A DNA stretch of 64,000 bases, from positions 24,884 through 88,883 of the forward strand of contig CAZTHL010000005.1 of the NCBI GenBank assembly GCA_964613585.1, read 5' to 3'. Origin of the DNA: CAZTHL01 sp964613585. Lineage in GTDB: Bacteria; Pseudomonadota; Alphaproteobacteria; DSM-16000; Inquilinaceae. The first letter of the stretch is position 1; every line of letters starts with the position of its first letter. The notes below the pieces were generated by a model that made no database searches, was not told the origin of the DNA, and saw only the letters and a list, made by a program, of their open reading frames with translations. The position numbers and the translations under genes are program-made. Positions 1 through 7,775 of the stretch are shown piece by piece.

Positions 1-357
1 CTCCGGCTCGGCGTCATCGACGGCCTCGCGGACCTCCTGGAGCGCCGCGTCGCTGTCGAAGCCGGCGTCGAACTCCAGCGTGATGGCGGCGTAGCCCTCC
101 GCCGCGATGGCGCGCATCTCCTCCACGCCCTCGACCGTCTGCAGCTCGGTCTCGAGCGGCCGCACAAGCAGGCGCGCGGCGTCCTCCGGCGCGATGCCCT
201 CCTGCACCACCGCCACGTAAATCGTCGGGATCACGATCTCCGGCTCGGACTCCTTGGGGATGTCCCGGTACGCGACGGCACCCGCGACCAGGATCACCAG
301 GAAGGCGATGACGACCGTGCGGGTCCGGCTGAACGCGGCGTCGATCAGCGCGTTCAT
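1..357 (-). CDS. RND efflux transporter permease, N-terminal fragment
   Basis: The reverse strand encodes the first ~119 residues of an inner-membrane RND pump; the rest lies beyond the window edge. It opens with a short cytoplasmic stretch, a first membrane helix at about residues 13-29 (TVVIAFLVILVAGAVAY), then the periplasmic start RDIPKESEPEIVIPTIYV typical of HAE/HME-type RND permeases. The ATG overlaps the stop of the upstream adaptor gene in an ATGA arrangement (354-357), so the two are translationally coupled and form one efflux operon. The substrate cannot be read from this fragment. Confidence 0.88.
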   Translation of the reverse strand, partial: MNALIDAAFSRTRTVVIAFLVILVAGAVAYRDIPKESEPEIVIPTIYVAVVQEGIAPEDAARLLVRPLETELQTVEGVEEMRAIAAEGYAAITLEFDAGFDSDAALQEVREAVDDAEPE

Positions 358-1484
358 CGAAGGACCGCCGAGCCTTCGTCCGCTCTGGCCCGCCTGCCCG
401 CGAGCTGCTGCTCGGACGCCACCTCGACCCGCTCGCCGGCACGAACATAGCCCTGCCCGCTGGTGATCAGCCGGGCGGTGCCGGGCAGGCCGGTGACCCA
501 AATGCCGTTGGCCTCCGAGCGGACGATGTCGACCTCGTGGAAGGCCACCAGCCCTTCGGCCGTGACGGTCTTCACGCCGAGCACCCCGTCCGGCCCCAGC
601 GACAGCAGCGCCGGCGAGATGAAGTGCCCCGGCTCGGTGCCGACCGGGATCCGCACCTCGGCGCTGACGCCGGCCGGATGCCGGCTGTCCCGGTTCGGCA
701 CCTCGATCTCGACCCGGAAGGTGCGCGTCTCCTCATCGGCGGTGGGCGCGATGAAGCTGACCTGCCCCTCAAGGACGGCGCCGGTAGCCAGCTCGACCCG
801 TGCCTTCATGCCGCGCTCGATCTCGGCTATGCGCTGCTGGGAGACCTGTATGACGGCGATCAGCGGGTCGAGGTCGATGATCTCGGCGACCGCCTCATTG
901 GCCGCGACATACTCGCCGAGCTCGACCCGGCGCTCGGCGAGGGATCCGTCGAACGGCGCCACCACCCGGGTGTCCTCCAGCTCCAACTCGATCCGGCGCA
1001 GCTGGGCACGCGCCGCCTGCAACTCGGCGAAGGCGCCGCGCAGCCGGGTCTCCGCCTCATACCCACGCTCGGCCAGTCGCTCAGCCGCCTCGTAGGCCTG
1101 CTCGGTCTCGGCGAGCGCGGCCTGCGCCTCCTCGAGCCGCGCCTGCCGGTCCTCGACATCGAGGCGGACCAGCAGCTCGCCCTCGCCGACCCTGGCGCCG
1201 CGCCGCGCCCCGAGCGCGACCACCCGTCCCGACACCTCGGCACGCACGGTCGCCTCCCGATTGGCCAGCGCCTCGCCCTGGTTGACGATAATGCGCGTGA
1301 CCCGCTCGGCCTCCTGACGGCGCACCTCGACCGTGAACACGTCCGGCGCGGACGGCGGGGCCACCCCCGCCGGAGCGCCCGCGGACTCCTCGCCGAGCGC
1401 GCCGCTCAGCAGCCAGCCGCCGAGCCCTGCCGCCACGGCGAAGGTAACGATATAGGACGGGTTCACGCGCGAACGTCCAGGCAT
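354..1484 (-). CDS. RND efflux periplasmic adaptor (membrane fusion protein)
   Basis: Periplasmic adaptor linking the downstream RND pump to an outer-membrane channel. I chose the ATG giving MPGRSRVNPSYIVTF, because a hydrophobic N-terminal signal/anchor (about residues 8-26) follows at once; an in-frame upstream extension is Arg/Gly rich and looks untranslated. The product is 376 residues. It shows a split lipoyl domain (VRAEVSGRVVALGARRG, then VVAPFDGSLAERRV), a central coiled-coil hairpin of roughly 70 residues rich in Glu, Ala and Arg, and a beta-barrel C-terminal part. This is the usual HlyD/AcrA order. No TetR-type regulator sits upstream, which is common for such operons but absent here. 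Confidence 0.88.
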   Translation of the reverse strand: MPGRSRVNPSYIVTFAVAAGLGGWLLSGALGEESAGAPAGVAPPSAPDVFTVEVRRQEAERVTRIIVNQGEALANREATVRAEVSGRVVALGARRGARVGEGELLVRLDVEDRQARLEEAQAALAETEQAYEAAERLAERGYEAETRLRGAFAELQAARAQLRRIELELEDTRVVAPFDGSLAERRVELGEYVAANEAVAEIIDLDPLIAVIQVSQQRIAEIERGMKARVELATGAVLEGQVSFIAPTADEETRTFRVEIEVPNRDSRHPAGVSAEVRIPVGTEPGHFISPALLSLGPDGVLGVKTVTAEGLVAFHEVDIVRSEANGIWVTGLPGTARLITSGQGYVRAGERVEVASEQQLAGRRARADEGSAVLR

Positions 1485-2003
1485 GGTGTCATCAGGGGTG
1501 ACGGACGGTTGGGAGGGCCCGCCGGCGCGCAAGCCGCTGCGCCGATCGGCGGGCACGGCGCCGTGGCGAAGCGGTGCCGAGGTGACAGCCCTCGCGATTA
1601 GCCGACAAGGGTTCCCTCGCACATGACGCGTGCCGGCGTCTCAGGCGTCTCATGGGACATGGAGACCCTGGTCCAGGCCGGCCATCGGCTGCGGCAAGGT
1701 GCGCGCCTGGGCGACGGCGACCCGACCCGGTCGCTCCAGCCTCCGGGCCGTCGGTCACAGGATGGGAGGAGTGAAGAGGTCGGAGGCCGGCGGAACGGAC
1801 ACCGGGCAGACCGCCTCGATGCCGGGACCTGCCCTGAGCCGAAAAAGCCTGGAACTGAACACGATCATCCGATCGGACGATCGGGCCGCAAGCCTTTCGG
1901 TGCCTTGATGGCAAGACACGGCAAGCGACGGCGGTCGCCGCGTTGACGAACGCCGTCGTCTGCCGTCCTGACAGCCGGCTTCAGCCGGCCGAAACGAAAC
2001 GCG
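1485..2003. other. Intergenic, no convincing gene
   Basis: About 520 bases between the ecfG-like sigma gene stop and the adaptor gene start, both read leftward. Open frames exist on both strands but are Arg/Pro/Gly rich with no recognisable motif. An imperfect GCCGGCT/AGCCGGC inverted repeat just past the sigma gene stop (about 1974-1990) could be a weak transcription end signal. The promoter of the efflux operon should lie here but I could not pick it out. Confidence 0.5.
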
Positions 2004-2519
2004 CTACGCCGCGGCGAGCCAAGTCAGCCCGGCGCGCTCGGTCTCGCCGAGCTCGACCATGAGCGCGTCGCGCCCGCGCGAGATGCGGCTCTTGATGGTG
2101 CCGACGGCGCAGCCGCACACCTCGGCCGCCTCCGCCAGACCGAAGCCGGCCACAAACACCAGCATCAGCGCCTCGCGCTGCTCCGGCCGGATCTTCTCAA
2201 GCGCCTTCTGCACCTGAAGAACCTGCAGCCGATCCATTTGCCGCGCCTGCTGCGGCAGCATGTCGGCGATGTCGAAATCCTCCTTCATCGAGACCTCGCG
2301 CTGGCGGCGGCGCTCGTTGATGAAGGCGTTCCGCATGATGGTGAACAACCACGCGCGGAGGTTTGTGCCCGGCGTGAACTGATGGCGGGCGTTCAGGGCC
2401 CGCAGGAGGGTGGTCTGCACAAGATCATCGGCGCTGGAGGCATCGCGGACATAGGACCGGGCCATGGCGCGTAAAGGCGGGATGGCTTCGATCAGGCCGT
2501 CCTCGAACGCGTCGTTCAT
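2004..2519 (-). CDS. ecfG: ECF sigma factor of the EcfG (ECF15) type
   Basis: Extracytoplasmic-function sigma factor of 171 residues, most likely EcfG, the sigma factor of the alphaproteobacterial general stress response. Region 2 is clear at about residues 25-80 (ASSADDLVQTTLLRAL, then FTPGTNLRAWLFTIMRNAF). Region 4 with its helix-turn-helix is at about 115-160 (RPEQREALMLVFVAGFGLAEAAEVCGC, then GTIKSRISRGRDAL). The start is supported by an AAAGGT ribosome site. A GGAAC-N16-TGTT box 70-100 bases upstream, the form EcfG itself recognises, suggests autoregulation. PhyR and NepR homologues lie 4.5-6 kb away rather than next door. A non-EcfG ECF class is possible but the neighbouring partners argue against it. 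Confidence 0.85.
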   Translation of the reverse strand: MNDAFEDGLIEAIPPLRAMARSYVRDASSADDLVQTTLLRALNARHQFTPGTNLRAWLFTIMRNAFINERRRQREVSMKEDFDIADMLPQQARQMDRLQVLQVQKALEKIRPEQREALMLVFVAGFGLAEAAEVCGCAVGTIKSRISRGRDALMVELGETERAGLTWLAAA

Positions 2520-2591
2520 TGAAGCTTACCTTTCCGTGACGTGGTCGACCGACGGATCCGCCGGTCTACTGCCAACGTATCGAGTGAGAGA

Positions 2592-2616
2592 AACATGCCC
2601 TCGCGCGGGCGGTTCC
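2592..2616 (-). promoter_or_regulatory. EcfG-type promoter of the sigma gene
   Basis: On the reverse strand GGAAC (2616-2612), 16-base spacer, TGTT (2595-2592). It matches the known EcfG consensus GGAAC-N16/17-CGTT except for one base and faces the sigma factor gene starting at 2519. Confidence 0.6.
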
Positions 2617-2749
2617 CCGACACCCACATCGATGCAACGACGAAACCATTTCGTCGCAGCCGATCCTGTCCGGCTCACCACCCCCAGGGAAGTACCCCAC
2701 GACATCGACCGGCAACCGGCATAGCCCGATCGTGAAGCAGGGCCAGCCC

Positions 2750-2917
2750 TCATCGTCGCCGGAGCCGCCGGAGAAGCCCGCCCAGCAGGCCTTGCAGCCG
2801 GCCACCGCGGCGCTTGCCCTTGCCCGCCGCGGCATCTCCGCCCACCGCCCGGTCGGCCACCCTCTCCACATCGGCGGCCTTGCCCTTCATCGCGTTCTTC
2901 CTGCGATTTTGGCTCAC
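2750..2917 (-). CDS. Small basic protein, possibly CsbD-like
   Basis: A 55-residue frame starting with GTG at 2917; a GGGGGAG ribosome site lies six bases upstream, which favours this start over an ATG directly abutting the site. The product begins MSQNRRKNAMKGKAADV and contains GGDAAAGKGKRRGG followed by a Leu/Arg-rich tail ending LLRRLRRR. The KGK-AAD...GGDAAAGKGK pattern is loosely like CsbD stress proteins, but the length is short and the match is weak. It lies about 80 bases downstream of the GQGMG-repeat gene on the same strand and could be co-transcribed from that stress promoter. It could also be a chance frame in GC-rich DNA. Confidence 0.4.
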   Translation of the reverse strand: MSQNRRKNAMKGKAADVERVADRAVGGDAAAGKGKRRGGRLQGLLGGLLRRLRRR

Positions 2918-2996
2918 GATCATCTCCCCCGCGGCCGGCCTCGGACCGGCGCACGCGCTTCACATGGTTTACCGGTTGACGCCCACAGCGCATAGG

Positions 2997-4063
2997 TTAC
3001 CGGCCCGACGCGCCGGCCGCCCGATCCTCGTCATACTCGGCCCAGTCGAGCTCGCGCTGCCACCAGCACGGCAACACCGGTGCCGCCACGTCGGTCTTCG
3101 GCACCAGATCCGCGTCGGCAGGGGCTCGGGCGCCGTAGGCGTGATCATCCGCCAGCGTCTCGGGCTGCCGGGCGCCGGCGCGCTGACCCATGCCTTGGCC
3201 GGGGCCCATGCCCTGCCCGGGGCCCATGCCCTGCCCGGGGCCCATGCCCTGGCCGGAGCCCCTGCCCTGGCCGGGACCCATGCCCTGGCCGGGGCCCATG
3301 CCCTGGCCGGGGCCCATGCCCTGGCCGGAGCCCATGCCCTGGCCGGAGCCCATGCCCTGGCCGGGANNNNNNNNNNNNNNNNNNNNNNNNNNNNNNNNNN
3401 NNNNNNNNNNNNNNNNNNNNNNNNNNNNNNNNNNNNNNNNNNNNNNNNNNNNNNNNNNNNNNNNNNGCCCATGCCCTGGCCGGAGCCCATGCCCTGGCCG
3501 GAGCCCATGCCCTGGCCGGGACCCATGCCTTGCCCGGGGCCCGCCCCGCGCCCCTGAGCCCATTGAGGGCGCAGGGTCTCGTCGCGCAGGACATGCTGCT
3601 CGCCGCCGACGGTGATCGTCCGCGCGACATAGGTGCTTTCGGGCATGAGGTCGGTGCGGAAGGCCTCGGCCTCGATCCGGTCACCGACGGTCAGCCGGTC
3701 GGCCACCTCGCCAACGGCGAATTGCGGCCCCAAATGCAGGTCGACCATGCCGCGATCGGCCGTCTCGACAGAAAGGTGCACGCCCATTCTCGCCCGGCCG
3801 CTGGTCATCATGCACTGGGTGTCGCGGACCTCGCGCACGGTCCCGGACAGTGCGGTCCGGTCGGCCTGCGCGGCTTGGCGCGCCATGCCCTGCTCCTGAC
3901 CGGCGCCGCGCTGGGCGGCGGCCGGCAGGGCCATGCCCGCCGACGCCGCCAGAACGACCATGGCCACCGCGAGCGGCCGGCTCAGCCCCGCGGATCGAAG
4001 CGGACGCGTGCGGAGGCCAGAGCGCGGCGCAAGGATGTCAATCGTCTGGACGTCAGTCACCAT
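2997..4063 (-). CDS. Secreted GQGMG-repeat protein, interrupted by an assembly gap
   Basis: A signal peptide (residues 1 to about 45, ending LPAAAQ) is preceded by a GGGAGGG ribosome site that fixes the start at 4063. A folded domain of roughly 100 residues follows (LSGTVREVRDTQCMM...VGDRIEAEAF), resembling small OB-like periplasmic domains such as DUF5666, though I do not recognise the family. Then comes a hexapeptide array, PGQGMG/SGQGMG, with four units before and ten after a 100-N gap, and a C-terminal tail containing PCWWQRELDWAEYDEDR. Across the gap the reading frame shifts, which fits an arbitrary gap length rather than a mutation. A perfect EcfG-type promoter lies about 37 bases upstream, so stress induction is likely. 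Function unknown. Confidence 0.75.
3186..3540 (-). repeat. 18-bp tandem repeat coding PGQGMG/SGQGMG
   Basis: Head-to-tail 18-base units (plus-strand form gcccatgccctggccggg with few variants) span both sides of the N run. At least 14 units are visible. Variation is mostly one base that switches Pro to Ser in the encoded hexapeptide, plus one Met-to-Arg unit. Confidence 0.9.
3367..3466. other. Assembly gap of exactly 100 N
   Basis: A placeholder gap inside the 18-bp array. The frame reading GQGMG before the gap does not continue in register after it, so the true missing length is not 100 modulo 3. Confidence 0.97.
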
Positions 4064-4099
4064 GCCCTCCCGTGACGAGCCCAAGGAGATCGCTTGGTT

Positions 4100-4124
4100 A
4101 ACGGACCGTCTCGAGACCGGTTCC
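4100..4124 (-). promoter_or_regulatory. EcfG-type promoter (perfect consensus) of the GQGMG-repeat gene
   Basis: Reverse strand GGAAC (4124-4120), 16-base spacer, CGTT (4103-4100). It is an exact match to the known consensus and places the expected transcript start about 30 bases before the ATG at 4063. Confidence 0.75.
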
Positions 4125-4137
4125 GACGTGAGGCGGC

Positions 4138-4162
4138 GGAACCGGCCGGGCAAGCTCGTGTT
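4138..4162 (+). promoter_or_regulatory. EcfG-type promoter of the small secreted protein gene
   Basis: Forward strand GGAAC (4138-4142), 16-base spacer, TGTT (4159-4162), about 60 bases before the ATG at 4225. It lies back-to-back with the promoter at 4100-4124, only 13 bases apart. Confidence 0.6.
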
Positions 4163-4224
4163 GGTTGCCGCGTCCCGCGGCGCCGACCGCTCGGACACGA
4201 CCTACCGAGCCCGGGGATATCGCC

Positions 4225-4623
4225 ATGCCTCGAGAGATCCTGACCGTCGCCGTAGCCTGCCTGATCGCGAGCGCCGCGGTGGCGCAGGACGAACCAAGGA
4301 TGCCGCATCGGGCGCCGGATGCCCGCGCGGTGTCGGAGATCGGTGCCGAGGCCGGCGCCGAACAGGTCTCCCCGTCGCTCGACTGCCGACAGGCGCTGCA
4401 GGGCTTCGACCGGACCGTGAGCGAGGCCGGCCCCGGCCAGGCCGGCATCGACGAGCCGGGTTTGCGGGAAGACCTTCGTGTCCTGCGCGAGGCCGCGATC
4501 ATCTTCGGCCGCCGCGGCGATGCCGAGGGCTGCGCGATGGTGGTGACGCGGATGACCGAGCTGGCCGTGGCACAGCGGCCCGAGGGGGCGGTCTCGCCCT
4601 CCGAGGCGGCCGGTGAGCGCTAG
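4225..4623 (+). CDS. Small secreted protein of unknown function
   Basis: A 132-residue protein with a clear signal peptide (MPREILTVAVACLIASAAVAQ, cleavage likely after AVAQ). The mature part is acidic and probably helical, with two cysteines (SLDCRQALQGF and GDAEGCAMVV) that could form a disulfide in the periplasm. I do not recognise the family. The ATG at 4225 was chosen because the signal peptide begins there; an in-frame upstream ATG would put an uncharacteristic Pro/Thr-rich leader first. It is transcribed divergently from the GQGMG-repeat gene, each with its own EcfG-type promoter in a gap of about 160 bases, so the two may act in the same stress-induced envelope process. That link is inference. 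Confidence 0.75.
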   Translation: MPREILTVAVACLIASAAVAQDEPRMPHRAPDARAVSEIGAEAGAEQVSPSLDCRQALQGFDRTVSEAGPGQAGIDEPGLREDLRVLREAAIIFGRRGDAEGCAMVVTRMTELAVAQRPEGAVSPSEAAGER

Positions 4624-4674
4624 CGCGTTTCCGGCTCAAGGGGCATCGAATTCCGCCTCAAGCGGAAACGCTCT
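4624..4674. repeat. Palindromic intergenic repeat, family B
   Basis: gcgtttccggctc...agcggaaacgct forms an inverted repeat of about 50 bases. Related copies lie at 22786-22844 and 27587-27642, and longer forms at 39237-39361 and 46515-46635. It directly follows a stop codon and may end transcription. Confidence 0.7.
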
Positions 4675-5120
4675 GGTGCGAGGAGAATGAGGTGCCGCAA
4701 ATGCGGCGCTCCAGGGGCCCCGGAAGTTCTGCCGGCTGGAGCCGGCGCGGACTTCCGCCGTCGCCGGCATGATGCCGGTCCAAGGGATCTGCGCCCTTCG
4801 CCGGACGCAACGGCCCCGGACACGACGGCCCCGAACACGACGGCCGCGAGGAGACGATCTCCGCCGTCAACCTGATGACGTTTGGCCACGCCGACCGGCA
4901 CCAGCCGGCCATGCGGTCGACGGTTGAGCAAAAAGACGAGCAAGCGGAATGTTGCGGTCGCAGGCCGCTTGACTCGGCGAGCCGGAAGACGGCCCTCTCT
5001 GGCGCACAACGGCGCGACGGACGTCCGGCTCGTCGTCGGCCGGCCGGGTACGCCTCCCATGACTTATCCCATGGATCGCGCCCACCGGGGACGCACGCGG
5101 CCGCTGCCTTGGGGAACGGC

Positions 5121-5145
5121 GGAACGCCCGGAGGTCCGGGCGGTT
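5121..5145 (+). promoter_or_regulatory. Candidate EcfG-type promoter of the sensor kinase gene
   Basis: GGAAC (5121-5125), 16-base spacer, GGTT (5142-5145), about 93 bases before the kinase ATG. The -10 part differs from CGTT in its first base, so this is weaker than the sites at 4100 and 10553. Confidence 0.45.
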
Positions 5146-5237
5146 GGCCCCGGGCGGTTGGCCCGGGCGGTTGGCAAGAAGCGGTCCGCGAGCCCCGATG
5201 ATCGGCGCATGCCCTTTAGAGGACGGGAACAGGCCCC

Positions 5238-6386
5238 ATGACACGGCCAAGTCCGGGCGATCAGGCGCTGGAGCAGCAGGCAGCCCTGGCCGAGCTCAGC
5301 AAGAGGGCAGGAAGCCTGCAGGAGGTGGACGATATTCTGGCGATGGCCTGCGAGACGGTCGCCGGCAGCCTCGCCACCGATTTCGTCAAGGTCCTGGAGT
5401 GGGCGCCGCAGGACAAGAAGCTCTGGGTCCGGGCCGGCTATGGCTGGGACGACGACGTCATCGGCCGGTCCTGGGTCGGCGCCGACATCGAGTCGCCGGC
5501 CGGCTATGCCCTGCGCACCAGCAAGCCTGTGATCGCCAACGAGCTTGCCCGCGAGACCCGCTTCTATGTGCCTGAACTGCTGAGCCGCCACGGCGTGCAG
5601 AGCGCCGTCAATTGCATCATCGCGAGCCGCGAGCACATCTTCGGCGTGCTCGAGGCCGACAGCCGCTCGTCCCGCACCTTCAGCGAGCAGGACATCCGCT
5701 TCCTCGAGGGCGCCGCCAACCTGCTGGCCATGACCATCGAGCGGGATCAGCTGAGCCGGCGAAACGAGCAGCTGGCGCGCCAGAACGAGGTGCTGCTGCG
5801 CGAGATCCGGCACCGCTCGGCCAACAATATGCAGCTGATCCAGAGCCTGATCGCGCTTCAGCGCAGGGAGGAAGCCTCGCCCGAGCTGGTGGCCGGCCTG
5901 GACAATCTGGCGAGCCGGGTGCATGCGCTAAGCGCCGTGGATCATCAGCTGGGCGCCTCGGCGGAGAGCGACCCGATCGACCTCGGCCAATATCTCATGT
6001 CCGTGCTCGGAAGCCTGATGAGCTTCCACCAGACCGAGAGCCGGCCGCTTCATCTCAAGACCGACATGGCCACGGCCTGGGTCGCGACCGACACTGCCGT
6101 CCCGCTCGGCCTCATCGTCAACGAGTTCCTGACCAACAGCGTCAAGCACGCGATCGGCGAGGACGGCGGTGAGATATGCGTCACCCTGAAGGCCGAGGAC
6201 GACCGGCTGGTCCTGGTACTGGAGGACAGCGGACCGGGCCTGCCGGCGTCGTCGAGCACCTACGGTCCGGAAGGCACCGGACTGCTGCTGATCTCGCTCC
6301 TGGCGCAGCAGATATCCGCCGAGACGGACTGGACCGGCAGCGGTGCGACCCGGCTGACGGTTCGATTTCCCTCCGGCAGCCGCTGA
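5238..6386 (+). CDS. GAF-domain sensor histidine kinase, HisKA_2 type (likely general stress kinase)
   Basis: Cytoplasmic sensor kinase of 382 residues with no membrane helix. A GAF domain spans about residues 20-165 (VDDILAMACETVAGSLATDFVKVLEW...). The HisKA_2/HWE-like dimerisation domain carries the phospho-accepting His in LLREIRHRSANNMQLIQSL (about residue 195). The ATP-binding domain shows VNEFLTNSVKHAI (N box) and EDSGPGLP (G1 box). Kinases of this class phosphorylate PhyR in other Alphaproteobacteria, and phyR lies 600 bases downstream on the same strand, so it is the probable input kinase of this stress pathway. The GAF ligand is unknown. The start has only a weak ribosome site. Confidence 0.88.
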   Translation: MTRPSPGDQALEQQAALAELSKRAGSLQEVDDILAMACETVAGSLATDFVKVLEWAPQDKKLWVRAGYGWDDDVIGRSWVGADIESPAGYALRTSKPVIANELARETRFYVPELLSRHGVQSAVNCIIASREHIFGVLEADSRSSRTFSEQDIRFLEGAANLLAMTIERDQLSRRNEQLARQNEVLLREIRHRSANNMQLIQSLIALQRREEASPELVAGLDNLASRVHALSAVDHQLGASAESDPIDLGQYLMSVLGSLMSFHQTESRPLHLKTDMATAWVATDTAVPLGLIVNEFLTNSVKHAIGEDGGEICVTLKAEDDRLVLVLEDSGPGLPASSSTYGPEGTGLLLISLLAQQISAETDWTGSGATRLTVRFPSGSR

Positions 6387-6403
6387 CCCGACGAGGGCCG
6401 CGC

Positions 6404-6535
6404 CTACTCGAAGGCTTCCTCGATCGCCTCGCCGCTCTCCTCGACATCGTCACCGACGCCTTCAATGGTGTTCTCGCAGCCGGTCAGCGCGCCGCCGGCA
6501 AACAGAATCAAGACCAGGAACATAAGCCAACGCAT
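6404..6535 (-). CDS. Entericidin-like small lipoprotein (copy 1)
   Basis: A 43-residue lipoprotein preceded by a GAGGA ribosome site. Its signal sequence ends in the lipobox LTGC (Cys at residue 20), after a hydrophobic run MFLVLILFAGGA. The mature part is a short acidic amphipathic segment, ENTIEGVGDDVEESGEAIEEAF, as in EcnA/EcnB entericidins. Such peptides are frequent members of EcfG regulons; here a GGAAC-N16-TGTT box lies upstream at 6763-6787, giving a leader of about 220 bases. The gene is convergent with the sensor kinase, 17 bases apart. Role, by family, is membrane stress or toxin-antitoxin-like activity, unproven here. Confidence 0.8.
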   Translation of the reverse strand: MRWLMFLVLILFAGGALTGCENTIEGVGDDVEESGEAIEEAFE

Positions 6536-7016
6536 GCTATTTCCTCACTGCCTCAAGGGTGGCGATGCCCGAGTCCTGGCCTGCCCTGGTCTCGAGCCGA
6601 GCCATCCGCTCGACGACAAGGATCACGGGGCGAGATGAGCCCCGTGCAGGCCCCCGTCCGGCATCCGGCTTGAAGTCGGACTGAGGATTGATCGATGGCC
6701 GAATGCCGATGCTGAAGCGGGAAGAGCAGGATCGTGCCCCGTGTACTTGCGTGAGCAGCAACAACAGCGGACCTTGACGCGGGTTCCCCAGGAGTGGCGG
6801 CTGAGCACAACAAGGTCTTGATTGATGACAGCCCGCGGTGACCAGCGGGAGGTGCTGAAGGACATTGGTGTGACGAAGAGACGGTTCCCCGGAAATCGCT
6901 TGTCATTCTCAACGGTAGATCGCACACTGAGATCCTGCGGCAGTCATATGCATTGAAATAAGGCCGACAAGGTCCCACCCATGCGGGCTGGCGCTGACAC
7001 GGAGGGCGGGCATCAC
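6536..7016. other. Intergenic between entericidin-like gene and phyR
   Basis: About 480 bases holding the divergent control regions of the lipoprotein gene (leftward) and phyR (rightward). An EcfG-type site faces left at 6763-6787. I found no GGAAC box facing phyR. Weak open frames on the reverse strand have no recognisable content. Confidence 0.5.
6763..6787 (-). promoter_or_regulatory. EcfG-type promoter upstream of entericidin-like gene 1
   Basis: Reverse strand GGAAC (6787-6783), 16-base spacer, TGTT (6766-6763). The distance to the ATG at 6535 is long (about 220 bases), so either the leader is long or the true target is an unseen short RNA. Confidence 0.45.
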
Positions 7017-7775
7017 ATGATCGCGGAGACAGACATCAAGCGCCTGCGTCGGTACGCGGCTGCGATGACCGGAAGCACGACGACCGGCGACGCCGTGCTT
7101 GAGGTCTGGCTCACGATCCTGGTCGAGCAAGCCAGCACCGCCGCGCCCGTCTGGACCCTCCCGGCCGCCTACGCGTCGCTGACTTCGCTGATGGCGGACC
7201 AGCGGCTTCGCCAAATGACCGTGACGGTGGGCAAGGAATCGCCCGATCCGTTGGCAGCGCGGGTTCGCGAGCTTCCCCTGCTGGCGCGGGCGGCCGTGGT
7301 GCTCATCTTCCTGGAAGGCCTGTCGACACCCCAAACGGCGGCGATCCTGGGCCTGCCGCGCAAGACGGTGGAGGAACTCGCCCAGGAATCGGTCGGCGCT
7401 CTGCTCGGGAAGGCCCCGGGTGGCGTCCTGATCATCGAGGACGATCTTCTCACGGCCCGCTATCTCGAGCAGCGGGTGCGGTCCTTGGGCGCTTTTCAGG
7501 TGCACAAGGCGCGCCACAGCGACGAGGCGGTCCGGATCGGTCGGCGCGAGCACCCGAGGCTGATCCTGGCGGACATCAAGCTGGGCCGCGGCGGCAACGG
7601 CATGGATGCCGTGCGCCGGCTGATTCAGGGCTGCCGAGGACCTTTGCCCAATGTGATCCTCGTCACGGCCCATAGCGAGCTGGTCGAGCCGGGTCTCGAG
7701 CATCTGCCGGCGGTCAGCAAGCCGATTGACCCGGTCGAGCTCAACCGGCTGATCGCCGCCGCCCTGGTCGCCTGA
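7017..7775 (+). CDS. phyR: PhyR-type anti-anti-sigma response regulator
   Basis: General stress response regulator of 252 residues. The N-terminal sigma-like domain (about residues 1-125) mimics EcfG regions 2 and 4, including a degenerate region 4 (GLSTPQTAAILGLPRKTVEEL). The C-terminal receiver domain starts at GGVLIIEDDLLTARYLEQRV. The acidic pocket is ED-D and the phospho-acceptor Asp lies in LILADIKLGRGGNGMDAV. The conserved Lys lies in AVSKPIDP. In the known mechanism phosphorylation exposes the sigma-like domain, which sequesters NepR and frees EcfG. The ATG at 7017 is fixed by GGAGGG seven bases upstream. It is followed by a GC hairpin at 7778-7796 and by convergent nepR. Confidence 0.93.
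   Translation: MIAETDIKRLRRYAAAMTGSTTTGDAVLEVWLTILVEQASTAAPVWTLPAAYASLTSLMADQRLRQMTVTVGKESPDPLAARVRELPLLARAAVVLIFLEGLSTPQTAAILGLPRKTVEELAQESVGALLGKAPGGVLIIEDDLLTARYLEQRVRSLGAFQVHKARHSDEAVRIGRREHPRLILADIKLGRGGNGMDAVRRLIQGCRGPLPNVILVTAHSELVEPGLEHLPAVSKPIDPVELNRLIAAALVA

Larger units (their letters stand above)
4624..5237. other. Intergenic with palindrome, short tandem repeat and kinase promoter
   Basis: About 610 bases. It holds a palindromic repeat next to the preceding stop (4624-4674), an imperfect triplicate of gggcggttggcccc at about 5139-5176, and a candidate EcfG-type promoter at 5121-5145. I see no convincing gene; the open frames here are low-complexity and lack motifs. Confidence 0.5.

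Noticed and set aside
1792..1875. Two further GGAAC strings before the efflux operon
   Set aside because: They lie on the plus strand and have no GTT at the required spacing.
2750..2917. NepR beside the sigma gene
   Set aside because: The product lacks the NepR helix pattern with LNEPVPD; that motif is found in the gene at 8127-8408.
3186..3540. CRISPR-like array
   Set aside because: Units are contiguous 18-bp repeats with no spacers and are coding; no cas genes are present.
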